Of a stretch of DNA of 64,000 nucleotides, positions 53,690 to 64,000 are shown piece by piece. The notes below the pieces were generated by a model. It saw only the letters and a program-made list of their open reading frames with translations. It was not told where the DNA came from and searched no databases. This DNA comes from Epiperipatus broadwayi (lineage: Eukaryota; Onychophora; Udeonychophora; Euonychophora; Peripatidae). Every line of letters begins with the position of its first letter. Within the stretch, counting starts at the first letter, position 1. The position numbers and the translations under genes are program-made. The stretch lies in assembly GCA_028023455.1 (NCBI GenBank), contig JAQFVV010000233.1, positions 1,072,501 through 1,136,500 of the forward strand, in the 5' to 3' direction.

Positions 53690-54390
53690 TATGAAATAAT
53701 GAAACATATGATGTTTTAAAAATAAATGTTTTCAGATATTGGTTGAGTTTAATGCATTTTTGATGCTGAGAACCATAATCATAGCTATTCTTACTAAATA
53801 TGGAAGCAGAGACATAGCTATATTCCAATAGTTTGAAAGCTGGATGCTGCTTAGATCTTTTATTAATAAGGAAACCAACAACTTAAATAGATTAATAAAT
53901 AACTAAAGACAAAATTAAGAAAGAAAATTTTTCACAAAATGTATATGCTGTTCAATGTAATGGTCTAGGATGCAATACTCTATAAACCCTGTAACCCAAA
54001 ATAACATTTCAAAAAGAATAAAAACCATAAATACTTATATAAAAGGACCCCAAAAGTCATACATGTTTGTTTTTTTAGATTCTAAAAAAGAATATGGACA
54101 TCATTTTAATCCTCAAAGAGTTAACCTTATCTGCATGGAACAAATGACAGAAAAAGAATAATCAAAATGGCATGGCTTATCATACGCAACATTAACAACA
54201 GATCAAACAGCATCCAACTTTCAAAATACTGGAATATATAATTCAGGGTATTTTTAAATTAATTACAGTGGTTATATAGCTATCTTCATATGTAGAAAGA
54301 ATAGCTATGATTATGATGCTCGGCACCAAAAATGCATTAACTAAATACTGAAAATGTTTGTTTTTAAAACATCATATATTTTGTAATGCA
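53690..54390. repeat. Imperfect inverted repeat, arms about 190 bp
   Basis: 53690-53880 and 54186-54385 are inverted copies with scattered changes, sharing AATGCATTTTTG and ATAATCATAGCTATTCTT read in opposite directions. One reading direction of both arms gives NSYDY, three residues, then HQKCI, so an old coding sequence may be involved; I cannot name it. The 300-bp spacer has a 63-codon frame (53970-54161) of no known family. Confidence 0.6.
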
Positions 54391-54486
54391 TTTTCACATA
54401 TACTGTATATGCAAATTTATGTTATATGTAATTTAACAGAGTTTAGTATAAACATTTTAATATATATATATATATACTGTATATAT

Positions 54487-57124
54487 TGTACCGGTAAAAT
54501 CACCATGCATAATCACGCACAGTAATCCGAATTCAAACCCAGTCCACGTCTAGGAATAAATTCCAAAATGCAAACTAAATTCAAACCCAAACCCCTGGCA
54601 TGACCAACCAATGAACAACACAACAACGGTACGTGGTTTTCCCTTTACTAGCTCGTCGGAAAACATAGACTAAATTACCCTACAATCAGTTATTCATATA
54701 TATCTTATATTCGAGATATTGGTATGGTTAATAATTCAATATATATTTAAGTTGTCGATACAGACAGCAGGTGATTAACTAGATTTTTGGAGTAATAAGA
54801 AAAGAGAGACAAAAATAGATTAGATAAATTTTTAATAATTATTGAAATCATTGAATCCTATGTACAGATACGGTAAAATTTTCATACGTATATTTATACT
54901 AATTTGCTGCTAGTCCTTAATAATCGTTTTAGACTGATAAACAAAACGCATGCCAATATTTATATGTTTTAAATGGTCGAGATCGGCGAGTTGATATGGG
55001 AATCAGAGTAATTTGAGCATTTAAAATATTTAATTCCTATTTTATATTAAGTTGTTTGATTTTAATAGATTCAAACCATTACGTATACGGATAATTGGAG
55101 GAGGCTTTATATAAAAATATAATATAATAATGATGTACTGATGGTTGCAGAGATTAAGATATACTACAATAATAACTTGCGGTGCATTGACGGAAGACCG
55201 GGCAGCTTGTACTTTGACAAGTCTTAATGCCCCTAAGTAGATCCGGGACACTACAACCAGCCGGGATCATTTTCGAACCCCGGTGATCCAAGAGATTATC
55301 TGGAGAAGAATTTCTTTCTTTCCAATTGGTAGTAAAAACGAGACGCCAATTTAGGCGAAGGAAAAGGCACTGCCACAGTAACATCGAGGAAGAGTGATCG
55401 GAAGTGGACTTAAAGCGAAACTATATAAAACCTTGATTATCTCTCCGTAACATTTTCTACGCAACAATCTGATATGACTATTCAAAATAAAACATGGCGA
55501 AATCAAAAGATCACAAAAGTAACGATTAATTAATTTCACTCTGAAACCCATAACTTCCCAGGTTGTTCGGAAGGTAATAATAGTAACAAAAATATTCACT
55601 TTATATTATTACTCCGTTCATATATAAAAAAAATAATATAATAAAAATTTAGACTTTATTTTAAATATTTGTTATTTGGAGCAGAGATTAAAATATCATT
55701 TTGACAAAATAAAAGGAACAATACAGGTACTTGAATATTTCTCAACTCAACATAAATGAACCGATTTTTAGTTCGATAAAAGAAAATTACTTTTAAAATG
55801 AATATAATAATAATACTATGAAATAAACTTTAATGGCTTTAACTAGAGTTGAAAAATATTATTATTGGCATCGCTTTGTTTGTAAATGTAAGTAATAATA
55901 AAAATATAAGTATATTCACTAATGAATTACTATTAGGCACAAAATATTAATAAATTATCATCTAAAGACTAGAGCACAGAAATATTAGAGAAGAAATTTA
56001 CTGACAGGTTTTAGTGTAACATTTTAACGAAGGAAAACAAGAAATTTACATGTAATTACTTAGATTAATTTATAACAGATTAAATAATAAAATTATTAAG
56101 CTTAGAGGAAAGTTAAAAAGTTCATGTAACAAGAGTTACCATTCTTTCTTCGTCCGGCTTTTCTCCTTGCGGTAATGTTTATGCAGAACGTAGGCGCGCA
56201 TTTTGGATTCCTTAGAATGGCATGGTTAATTTAAAGGTTGGAATTGAGAAAACTGGGAGCACAGGAAACATTATAGATCAGCGGCTCGAAAGATTTAAAT
56301 CGGCAGAACAGGGATCAGCTTCTTGGACTTAGCCCAACATTATTGCAATTCACCGGGCAACTTCTTAATCACAGTTGAGATGATTTCTCTGGAACAACTA
56401 CTTTGCTGTAGCCCGAGACGGTCTAAGCACAGCAAAGTCAAAAAGTAGAGTCCTCCAGCATATTATAATATAAGATGGCTACGGTTGATCATTCTGCATA
56501 GTTTTTGTTCATGACTCCGCCTCCTTTGATTTTCTGGCCTCCAGCAATATCTAATTTTGACTATACAATTGTATTCGCCTTTCTTGATAAGAGTCCTACA
56601 TTTCTCATTTCCATTGTTTGATTTACATTTATTTCTAAATTCAATACATGATTCTAAATTGACAAACTAAATAATTACATAGGAATTCGTGAATACAAAA
56701 TTGAAATTCATTATCTTAACTTTCAAAGTACAAACTAATTATTCTATACATTTTGTACATGTAAGATTTGACTAAAAATACTGATCAAAGGAATGTGACT
56801 TTTGATCAGCATTTTTAAATGACTTTGTATACTTTTGAAAGATTTAAAATTTAAAAAAAAATATACACGCAATGAAACTTTTAAATTGAGCGAATATAAA
56901 CCTACAAACCACACACACACGAATATTATTTATCATGATTTGTAATATTTATACTTGTAATATTTACATTAAATTCTTTTAAACAAAGCATAAAATAACT
57001 AACTTAAAATTTATGTGGCCTGGAATAGAAAAAGCCTCATTGCGGGTAAATAGTGATTTAGAATTACCGTACTTCAAAATGAAAACTATGAAACTAAGAT
57101 CGATCCTTCGATCTGTCTGTTTCA
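54487..57124 (-). repeat. 3' LTR of Gag-only element 2
   Basis: 2638 bp. It carries about 205 bp (about 56225-56437) that the other LTR lacks. Remaining differences are few and mostly C/T or G/A at CpG sites, as expected from methylated-CpG decay. Confidence 0.95.
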
Positions 57125-57136
57125 TTTCTTCCTACT
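57125..57136 (-). promoter_or_regulatory. Polypurine tract of element 2
   Basis: On the minus strand AGTAGGAAGAAA directly precedes the 3' LTR start TGAAACAG. A purine run at this place is the usual plus-strand primer for LTR elements. Confidence 0.6.
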
Positions 57137-57372
57137 TAAAAAAAAATAACAAAAAAAAATGTTTATACATATTTTACTGACTTACATTTCATTACAAAGT
57201 TGACCGACTTTGGAGAACAGTCTGGGTGAGAGTTTGAACCTAAACATGGGTGTGAAATGATACATTTTATCAATCATTTGTATATTAATATCCATTGTTC
57301 TTTACTCATCATCTGAAACATTTATAACGTAGTGGTCATTTACCAGGTTATCCCAAAATTACTGTTTGTTTT

Positions 57373-58494
57373 CTATGGTCTCCCTGGGTCAGGAGGTATA
57401 TAAGGCTTTAATTGTCTCGCGTTGTAATGACTCTGCTCCCATTCCCTTTTTGTTGGAGACAAATCCCCATAATCAATCTGGTTTAAAAGCTCAATAGTTT
57501 TTTCAAACGACATGGGGCAGATCCCCAGCATCATTCTTTGTATCCATGGTGGTAAATTATGCACAATAATCCGGATAATGTGCTGATCAGTGTACTTAAA
57601 AGCAGTAAGAGATTTAAGTACTGTCACTTGGTGAATGAAGAATGCTGCATAACCCTGTCTGTTGTTCTCATTATATTTTTGACTTGAGAGCTTGTGTAAA
57701 AGTCCCTCCTGCTTCTCTTCACTCCAATACCTTTTTAAAAGGGCATTTTCGTAACCTTGGATTGTAATCGGTGGATTTTTCAATAATATCCACCAAGCCT
57801 TCACGGATTCTTTTAGATAATGGCTGGCCATTGTTATTTTCTCCTTCTCGGTCATTTGGTGTAAGCATAAAAATTCCTTGACACTATCCAAATGTACATC
57901 TGGATTTTCTCCGGGGTCACCTTTAAATATTTGAATTTGAATGGATGATCCAAAGTATGGTATATTACTCGTCCTTATTTGTGGATTTATTGTCTGCTCT
58001 ACTTTTATTTCTTTTCCTTTGATAGCAGTTTCCCTTGCCCCTCTTGGTTTTTTAATTTGACCCTGCCTCTCAGTTTGCATCTCTGACTCATCATTACTAA
58101 CTTCTATCTTCTGGCTTGTTTTCTCTTCACTGACTTCCTCGCTCGGAATTTCCAACTCCTTCGGTATGGTTTGGGCATCTTCTTCCTTCTTTGTATTGCT
58201 ATTGGATTCCTCTTCCCGATCTGGTTTACCATCAATCCCCATACGCCCTTCTTCAATTCTCAACATCCGCTCCATCATAGCCATCATAAGTTTTCTATCC
58301 TCTCTCATCTCCTCGAGAATCGCGTAAAACTTCCCATCATCATCGTGAACCCTCTGCTTGGCATTCTTCTCTAACCATCTACAACTTTTTCTTTTATCAG
58401 AATATTTTTTTAAAACAATCTCATGATCACTGGATGTGTCTGATGTTTCTGCGCTATTTCCAGGTGACTTACTGTTCCCTTCTATTTCTGCCAT
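57373..58494 (-). CDS. gag: Gag protein of Gag-only LTR element 2, intact
   Basis: A 373-codon intact frame with a normal ATG at 58492-58494. Residues 1-60 are Ser/Asp/Lys-rich; about 52-85 form a short helical or coiled segment (YAILEEMREDRKLMM); about 88-180 are acidic and Lys/Glu-rich and look disordered. From about 183 to 350 lies a Ty3-type capsid (retrotransposon gag family) with SHYLKESVKAWWILL, LLKRYWSEEKQEGLLHKLS, FIHQVTVLKSL and HNLPPWIQRMML. The tail is short and Pro-rich, with no CCHC zinc knuckle and no protease motif. In retrotransposons this protein builds the particle that packages RNA. The frame stops about 250 bp before the LTR. A domesticated stand-alone capsid gene is an alternative, but the flanking LTRs argue for an element gene. 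Confidence 0.85.
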   Translation of the reverse strand: MAEIEGNSKSPGNSAETSDTSSDHEIVLKKYSDKRKSCRWLEKNAKQRVHDDDGKFYAILEEMREDRKLMMAMMERMLRIEEGRMGIDGKPDREEESNSNTKKEEDAQTIPKELEIPSEEVSEEKTSQKIEVSNDESEMQTERQGQIKKPRGARETAIKGKEIKVEQTINPQIRTSNIPYFGSSIQIQIFKGDPGENPDVHLDSVKEFLCLHQMTEKEKITMASHYLKESVKAWWILLKNPPITIQGYENALLKRYWSEEKQEGLLHKLSSQKYNENNRQGYAAFFIHQVTVLKSLTAFKYTDQHIIRIIVHNLPPWIQRMMLGICPMSFEKTIELLNQIDYGDLSPTKREWEQSHYNARQLKPYIPPDPGRP

Positions 58495-59893
58495 TTTATA
58501 TTCTTTTATTAATTATATGTGTAATTCTAGCACGTGAATTAGTTATTTGCGAAATATTTTTTTATTTATATATATTCATAAAAGATACTGATCCCTGATC
58601 CTACATGCCAAATCCTCCCCTGCTGCTGATACTGTTCCCACCTTTCTCATCCAGTTTGTGTGTCTTCCTTCCTTCCTTTTTTTCTTTGCCTAATTCCGAT
58701 TGATTTGTTATATAAAACCCTTTTTTTTACTTTTTTTTTAGTATATATGATATGATAAGGTATAAATTATTAATAAGGGAAGAGAAAACTTATTTCACCC
58801 AGTTCGAACTGTTCTCCTCAGTCCTATAAAACAAAACATATTAACAATTAGTATATAACACAATAATATTCTTATAATACTGTCAGTAACTCTCTCTATA
58901 TATATATATCACCATTTCTCTCTTTTATAGACCAAACAAAAACTCACCACTGCTGTATGGACAAACATATTTGCTGACAAATTTATTTGAAAGGCACCAG
59001 CCAGCAACATGTGACCAATGGATAATTTAATCCACTGATCCCCAAATATATACTTATTACGTGACTTAATAAAATCATTTGATTCAAAAACATAATGTTT
59101 TATGTAGAATGTTTAATATTAACACTACTTCTGCGGGGTTATCAATTACAATTTCAAGTTTCTATAACGTAAGTGTATATACCCTTAACACTTTGCCGAC
59201 TGTATCTGGCTGATTGGTGTTATACAAAAAAAAACTTAACCTAAACGGTTACTCTACTTAATACCGGATAGCACATATTCTGGCTAATAACTTTATTCAA
59301 CTGACATTTATGTTATGCACTGACTTTGATAAGATTTCTATATTAAACAATATATATACACACATACATGCGTTTATTTTTAAGACATGAAAAGTAATCC
59401 TACTTTCTTTGCTTTTTTTTTTTTTCTAAAAAAAAATTTCAAACAACAAAAAAAAATGAACTTGCAAAAGGATTTATGAAATAACATTCGTTTATTTTGA
59501 ATTAAATAAACGCACAAAATCGCAATACAGGTTTTCACTTGCTTTGAAACCATTTCTCAATATTTTTGTCATTAAAACAAAACTTCAAAATCGCTTTCAC
59601 ACTTTTTTTTTTCAAAAAAAATCTCACTATATTATCTTAACAATATTAGAAGGCAATCTATTCAACTGAAACTACTTGGAAGCAAGGGGAAAAAAAAATT
59701 AGTATATTTGACTTACTCAAAACATCGTTTTAAAACTGCGCATTTTAATAACGCAAAGTATATATATATCTCAATGGTATGAAAAAAAAAATCGAGTATT
59801 TCTATAATTTAATATTTACTCTTGTACACTCTGCAGAGTGTGGGAGATTTCTTCATCAGAGCACCACGGAGGGCGCCCAAAATTTTAAACTAC
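58495..59893 (-). other. Leader of element 2, with a weak primer-binding-site candidate
   Basis: Non-coding stretch between the 5' LTR and gag. Reading from the LTR, TTTTGGGCGCCCTCCGTGG appears about 9 bases in (59867-59885) and might be a displaced primer-binding site; the offset makes this unsure. A perfect 16-bp palindrome follows at 59826-59841. The rest has no frame. Confidence 0.5.
59826..59841. other. 16-bp perfect palindrome in the leader of element 2
   Basis: ACACTCTGCAGAGTGT lies about 52 bases inside the 5' LTR boundary. Retroviral RNAs carry self-complementary dimerisation sites in this region, so a similar role is conceivable; the sequence shows only the symmetry. Confidence 0.5.
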
Positions 59894-62320
59894 TGTACCG
59901 GTAAAATCACCATGCATAATCATGCACAGTAATCCGAATTCAAACCCAGTCCATGTCTAGAAATAAATTCCAAAATGCAAACTAAATTCAAACCCAAACC
60001 CCTGGCATGACCAACCGATGAACAACACAACAACGGTACGTGGTTTTCCCTTTACTAGCTCGTCGGAAAACATAGACTAAATTACCCTACAATCAGTTAT
60101 TCATATATATCTTGTATTCGAGATATTGGTACGGTTAATAATTCAATATATATTTAAGTTGTCGATACAGACAGCAGGTGATTAACTAGATTTCAGGAGT
60201 AATAAGAAAAGAGAGACAAAAATAGATTAGATAAATTTTTAATAATTATTGAAATCATTGAATCCTATGTACAGATACGGTAAAATTTTCATACGTATAT
60301 TTATACTAATTTGCTGCTAGTCCTTAATAATCATTTTAGACTGATAAACAAAACGCATGCCAATATTTATATGTTTTAAATGGTCGTATGAGTTGATATG
60401 GGAATCAGAGTAATTTGAGCATTTAAAATATTTAATTCCTATTTTATATTAAGTTGTTTGATTTTAATAGATTCAAACCATTACGTATACGGATAATTGG
60501 AGGAGGCTTTATATAAAAATATAATATAATAATGATGTACTGATGGTTGCAGAGATTAAGATATACTACAATAATAACTTGCGGTGCATTGACGGAAGAC
60601 CGGGCAGCTTGTACTTTGACAAGTCTTAATGCCCCTAAGTAGATCTGGAACACTACAACCAGCTGGGATCATTTTCGAACCCCGGTGATCCAAGAGATTA
60701 TCTGGAGAAGAATTTCTTTCTTTCCAATTGGTAGTAAAAACGAGACGCCAATTTAGGTGAAGGAAAAGGCACTGCCACAGTAACATCAAGGAAGAGTGAT
60801 CGGAAGTGGACTTAAAGCGAAACTATATAAAACCTTGATTATCTCTCCGTAACATTTTCTACGCAACAATCTGATATGACTATTCAAAATAAAACATGGC
60901 GAAATCAAAAGATCACAAAAGTAACGATTAATTAATTTCACTCTGAAACCCATAACTTCCCAGGTTGTTCGGAAGGTAATAATAGTAACAAAAATATTCA
61001 CTTTATATTATTACTCCGTTCATATATAAAAAAAATAATATAATAAAAATTTAGACTTTATTTTAAATATTTGTTATTTGGAACAGAGATTAAAATATCA
61101 TTTTGACAAAATAAAAGGAACAATACAGGTACTTGAATATTTCTCAACTCAACATAAATGAACCGATTTTTAGTTCGATAAAAGAAAATTACTTTTAAAA
61201 TAAATATAATAATAATACTATGAAATAAACTTTAATGGCTTTAACTAGAGTTGAAAAATATTATTATTGGCATCGCTTTGTTTGTAAATGTAAGTAATAA
61301 TAAAAATATAAGTATATTCACTAATGAATTACTATTAGGCACAAAATATTAATAAATTATCATCTAAAGACTAGAGCACAGAAATATTAGAGAAGAAATT
61401 TACTGACAGGTTTTAGTGTATCATTTTAACGAAGGAAAACAAGAAATTTACATGTAATTACTTAGATTAATTTATAACAGATTAAATAATAAAATTATTA
61501 AGCTTAGAGGAAAGTTAAAAAGTTCATGTAACAAGAGTTACCATTCTTTCTTTGTCCGGCTTTTCTCCTTGCGGTAATGTTTATGCAGAACGTAGGCGCA
61601 CATTTTGGATTCCTTAGAACAGCATGGTTTAAGTCAAAAAGTAGAGTCCTCCAGCATATTATAATATAAGATGGCTACGGTTGATCATTCTGCATAGTTT
61701 TTGTTCATGACTCCGCCTCCTTTGATTTTCTGGCCTCCAGCAATATCTAATTTTGACTATACAATTGTATTCGCCTTTCTTGATAAGAGTCCTACATTTC
61801 TCATTTCCATTGTTTGATTTACATTTATTTCTAAATTCAATACATGATTCTAAATTGACAAACTAAATAATTACATAGGAATTCGTGAATACAAAATTGA
61901 AATTCATTATCTTAACTTTCAAAGTACAAACTAATTATTCTATACATTTTGTACATGTAAGATTTGACTAAAAATACTGATCAAAGGAATGTGACTTTTG
62001 ATCAGCATTTTTAAATGACTTTGTATAATTTTGAAAGATTTAAAATTTTAAAAAAAATATACATGCAATGAAACTTTTAAATTGAGCGAATATAAACCTA
62101 CAAACCACACACACACGAATATTATTTATCATGATTTGTAATATTTATACTTGTAATATTTACATTAAATTCTTTTAAACAAAGCATAAAATAACTAACT
62201 TAAAATTTATGTGGCCTGGAATAGAAAAAGCCTCATTGCGGGTAAATAGTGATTTAGAATTACCGTACTTCAAAATGAAAACTATGAAACTAAGATCGAT
62301 CCTTCGATCTGTCTGTTTCA
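59894..62320 (-). repeat. 5' LTR of Gag-only element 2
   Basis: 2427 bp, matching 54487-57124 except for a deletion of about 205 bp near 61625 and a few point changes (for example near 60386, where the other copy has GAGATCGGCGAG). It would hold the promoter; none can be pinned down. Confidence 0.95.
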
Positions 62321-62476
62321 ATATATACGCACACTCTCTTTTTTTCCTGTTTTTTAATTTATTATACCTATATTACTGTATTCTTTTTTTTTACTTGTAT
62401 TTTTGTCTATATCATATTGTGTATAGTTTATAAATTATATTACATCATAGATATGTATGTATACCATATATATATA

Positions 62477-62574
62477 AACACAGAATTACTTCTCTATAAA
62501 ACTGCTTTACTGATGAAAACCAGTCTGCTGGTTGAAATAGTAAAGCAGTTTTATAGAGAAGTAATTCTGTGTTT
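62477..62574. repeat. Perfect palindrome around a hammerhead-like core
   Basis: Arms of about 35 bases (62477-62511 and 62539-62574) are exact inverted copies. The 27-base centre folds further: AACCAG pairs with CTGGTT around TCTG. Together with the arm edge it spells CTGATGA, an extra A, the 6-bp stem, then GAAA, which is the hammerhead core plus one base. It lies directly beside the Penelope-like remnant that follows. Confidence 0.85.
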
Positions 62575-62865
62575 TTATTATGTTTTTATTTTTCCTTTAG
62601 TTAGTTCCTATATTTATATATATATATATGCTAAAAACGTATATTATATAGTATTTACTACTGACTACAATTTTTTGGTATCTGCACAAAGACTTGGACA
62701 CTAAATGACTTGGATATAGAGATCAAATTAACTGTAAAATCTATTTGCTTTTTCAAAAAAATTTTAGTGTTCAAAAAATAAATAGTTAAATGACAGTAAT
62801 ATAACAACTAATAAGCAATTATATATATGTAAACATTAAGCCTAAAGCTAAACTAGCCAATAAAA
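62575..62865. other. AT-rich spacer, no gene seen
   Basis: Nothing supported beyond a short (AT)n near 62616. Confidence 0.4.
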
Positions 62866-63643
62866 GAATCAAAATTACTTCAAATTCAAAAGTAAAACAG
62901 ACTAACCAAATAAATAAACACTAAAACACAAACAATAGTTTCAGTGCTACAAGCTGACTTCTCAAGAGTAAAGGATTAAAACATAACAAATTTATACTAC
63001 ATATTACACACAATTTCCACTTATATCCTACACACTCATGATATTAAAAGAACTTTTAAACAAGTTAATTGCTTTAGAATCTCTTTACAGGCTGTCAAAG
63101 GTTGTTGTCTTCTTTGAAAGAAATAAAATAAAAATAAGAATCTTTATTATTAAATATTTATGATTCAGAAGCAATTAATTTGTTTAAAAAAAAATTTAAT
63201 ATTAAGTGTGAGGTGGTATATAAGTGGAAATTGTGGGTAATATATAGTATAAATTTGTTATGTTTTTAGTTCTTTACTCTTGAAAAGTCTACTTGTAGCA
63301 GTGAAATCACGTGTTTTAAAGTTTATTTCTTTGACTAGTCTGGTTTAGTTTTGAATTTGTGGTAATTTTGATTTATATATATTTATTTCATTATTCATTC
63401 TTATATTTATCAATTAATATTGCCTCTTTAATTTTCCTTTTTTTATGATTTCTTTCTTCCATTAATATTTTTTTTCTCATTATTATTACATTTAATAATA
63501 ATGAAATAAAAATATTAATGGAAGAAAGAAATCATAAAAAGAGGAAAATTAAAGAGGCAATATTAATTGATAAATATAAGAATGATGTTATTAATAGGCA
63601 AGTTGCAAATACGGCCATACACAGCTTATGGAAATATACTTAA
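62866..63643. mobile_element. Folded Penelope-like remnant
   Basis: Two nested inverted pairs are present. The first is 62866-63046 with about 63198-63373, sharing CACAATTTCCACTTATA, CAAATTCAAAA and the TTGA(A/G)AAGTC...GAAA motif. The second is 63390-63472 with 63507-63585, nearly perfect with a 34-base loop. The second pair encodes RKIKEAILIDKYKND, which aligns with RKIKEAILIRKIKPE in the endonuclease at 18.25-18.83 kb. Only the C-terminal end of the endonuclease survives. Confidence 0.65.
63518..63643 (+). pseudogene. C-terminal stub of a Penelope-like GIY-YIG endonuclease
   Basis: 42 codons including the stop. KKRKIKEAILIDKYKNDVIN contains the Glu-bearing KEAILI block of the endonuclease at 18248-18832; the rest ends with HSLWKYT-stop. 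An inverted partial copy lies at 63390-63472. The GIY-YIG part is missing. Confidence 0.6.
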
Positions 63644-64000
63644 CATTAAGTTTAAAAAATTTGAAATTCAGTTAAAACTGAGGAGGATAAAAATTTGAAA
63701 TTTAGTTAAAGCTGATGAGGATTACCACTTATGAGTATTACCACATATAATCGAAAACGCTACAAAAGAATTTGGACTATAATATTGCATTTATTGTTAA
63801 TTTTTTTATTTTATATATATTATAACGGGTATTGTATTCTACATTTATATATATATTATAAAATTTAAACTAATATTAAAGCAAAATAATTTCAAGTTTT
63901 TTTTTTAAGTATACCTCAACAAAAATTGATGTATGATAATAATCACACTTATAAATGATTTTTGGTTATTAACACATTTAAAACAAATTTAACAGTTTAT
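63644..64000. other. AT-rich end of the window
   Basis: Two tandem copies of about 37 bp (AATTTGAAATTCAGTTAAA-type, 63658-63725) and (AT)n near 63815 and 63850. No gene. Confidence 0.45.
63712..63757 (+). ncRNA. Weak hammerhead-like core
   Basis: CTGATGA, an extra G, GATTA pairing with TAATC across a 23-base loop, then GAAAACGC. The long loop and short stem make this much weaker than the motifs at 19826 and 62510. A decayed copy of its left half lies just upstream (AACTGAGGAGGATA). Confidence 0.25.

Larger units (their letters stand above)
54487..62320 (-). mobile_element. Gag-only LTR retrotransposon 2 (Ty3-type Gag, 2.4-2.6-kb LTRs)
   Basis: Two nearly identical direct repeats (54487-57124 and 59894-62320) enclose 2.77 kb with one intact gag on the minus strand. 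In the element's own direction it runs 5' LTR (59894-62320), a leader of about 1.4 kb, gag, about 250 bp, a polypurine tract, then 3' LTR (54487-57124). There is no room for pol and no trace of it. The outer flanks are both ATATAT, giving a 4-6 bp target duplication. LTR ends are TGAAACAG...CCGGTACA. High LTR identity and the open gag point to a recent insertion. Confidence 0.9.

Noticed and set aside
53654-54486. LTR starting TGTAACG after (AT)n
   Set aside because: No matching ...GTTACA or other CA end was found before the next element; the inverted repeat explains the region better.
55042-55599. Minus-strand frames inside the LTR, repeated at 60444-61001
   Set aside because: They recur only because the LTR is duplicated; overlapping frames with no domain.
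57373-58494. Domesticated host capsid gene (Arc-like)
   Set aside because: The frame lies between two near-identical LTRs with a target duplication, so it is an element gene; domestication is not needed to explain it.

Overview
The window reads as eukaryotic, almost certainly invertebrate, intergenic DNA: very AT-rich, full of (AT)n and (TAA/TTA)n microsatellites, and built from retrotransposons of several classes at different stages of decay. No rRNA, tRNA, CRISPR array or bacterial-style operon is visible, and no host gene can be named with confidence. Two stretches could hold host exons: a CpG-rich island at 50.3-50.9 kb and an open frame at 34.0-34.5 kb. The species cannot be told from the sequence. 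RTE, CR1-like, L1/Tx1-like, Ty3-type LTR and Penelope-like elements together fit molluscs, cnidarians, flatworms, arthropods and others.

Layout. 1-4.2 kb is a nearly complete but broken L1/Tx1-like non-LTR element with a (TAG)n(TAA)n tract after its tail; a second fragment lies at 4.8-5.5 kb on the minus strand. SINE-like repeats occupy 6.4-7.1 kb. 7.09-13.5 kb is a plus-strand LTR retrotransposon with 2.2-kb LTRs and only a broken gag inside. A probable solo LTR (13.5-15.5 kb) and a minisatellite (16.0-17.1 kb) follow. 17.3-19.9 kb is a Penelope-like element: a lone GIY-YIG endonuclease frame between roughly 0.95-kb inverted arms whose outer parts carry hammerhead-like motifs. 21.8-24.6 kb holds L1/Tx1-like ORF2 and ORF1 debris. 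27.25-30.29 kb may be another solo LTR of about 3 kb. 30.3-39.6 kb is mostly unassigned AT-rich DNA with a (TTA)n tract and a CR1-like endonuclease fragment. At 39.7-43.9 kb an RTE element sits inside a CR1-like element; a second RTE copy lies at 45.5-47.3 kb and an RTE scrap at 52.3-52.7 kb. 54.49-62.32 kb is a young minus-strand LTR element with 2.4-2.6-kb LTRs and one intact gag frame but no pol. The window ends in palindromes and a second folded Penelope-like remnant (62.5-63.7 kb).

How the parts relate. The two LTR elements differ in sequence but share one plan: long LTRs, a leader, a Ty3-type Gag without a visible zinc knuckle, about 240 bp, then the LTR, with no protease, reverse transcriptase or integrase. 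They look like non-autonomous, Gag-only elements that would depend on enzymes supplied elsewhere. Their outer ends, and those of both candidate solo LTRs, abut (AT)n, which suggests an insertion preference for that sequence. The Penelope-like pieces are repeatedly arranged as inverted copies around hammerhead-like cores of the form CTGANGA-N-stem-GAAA.
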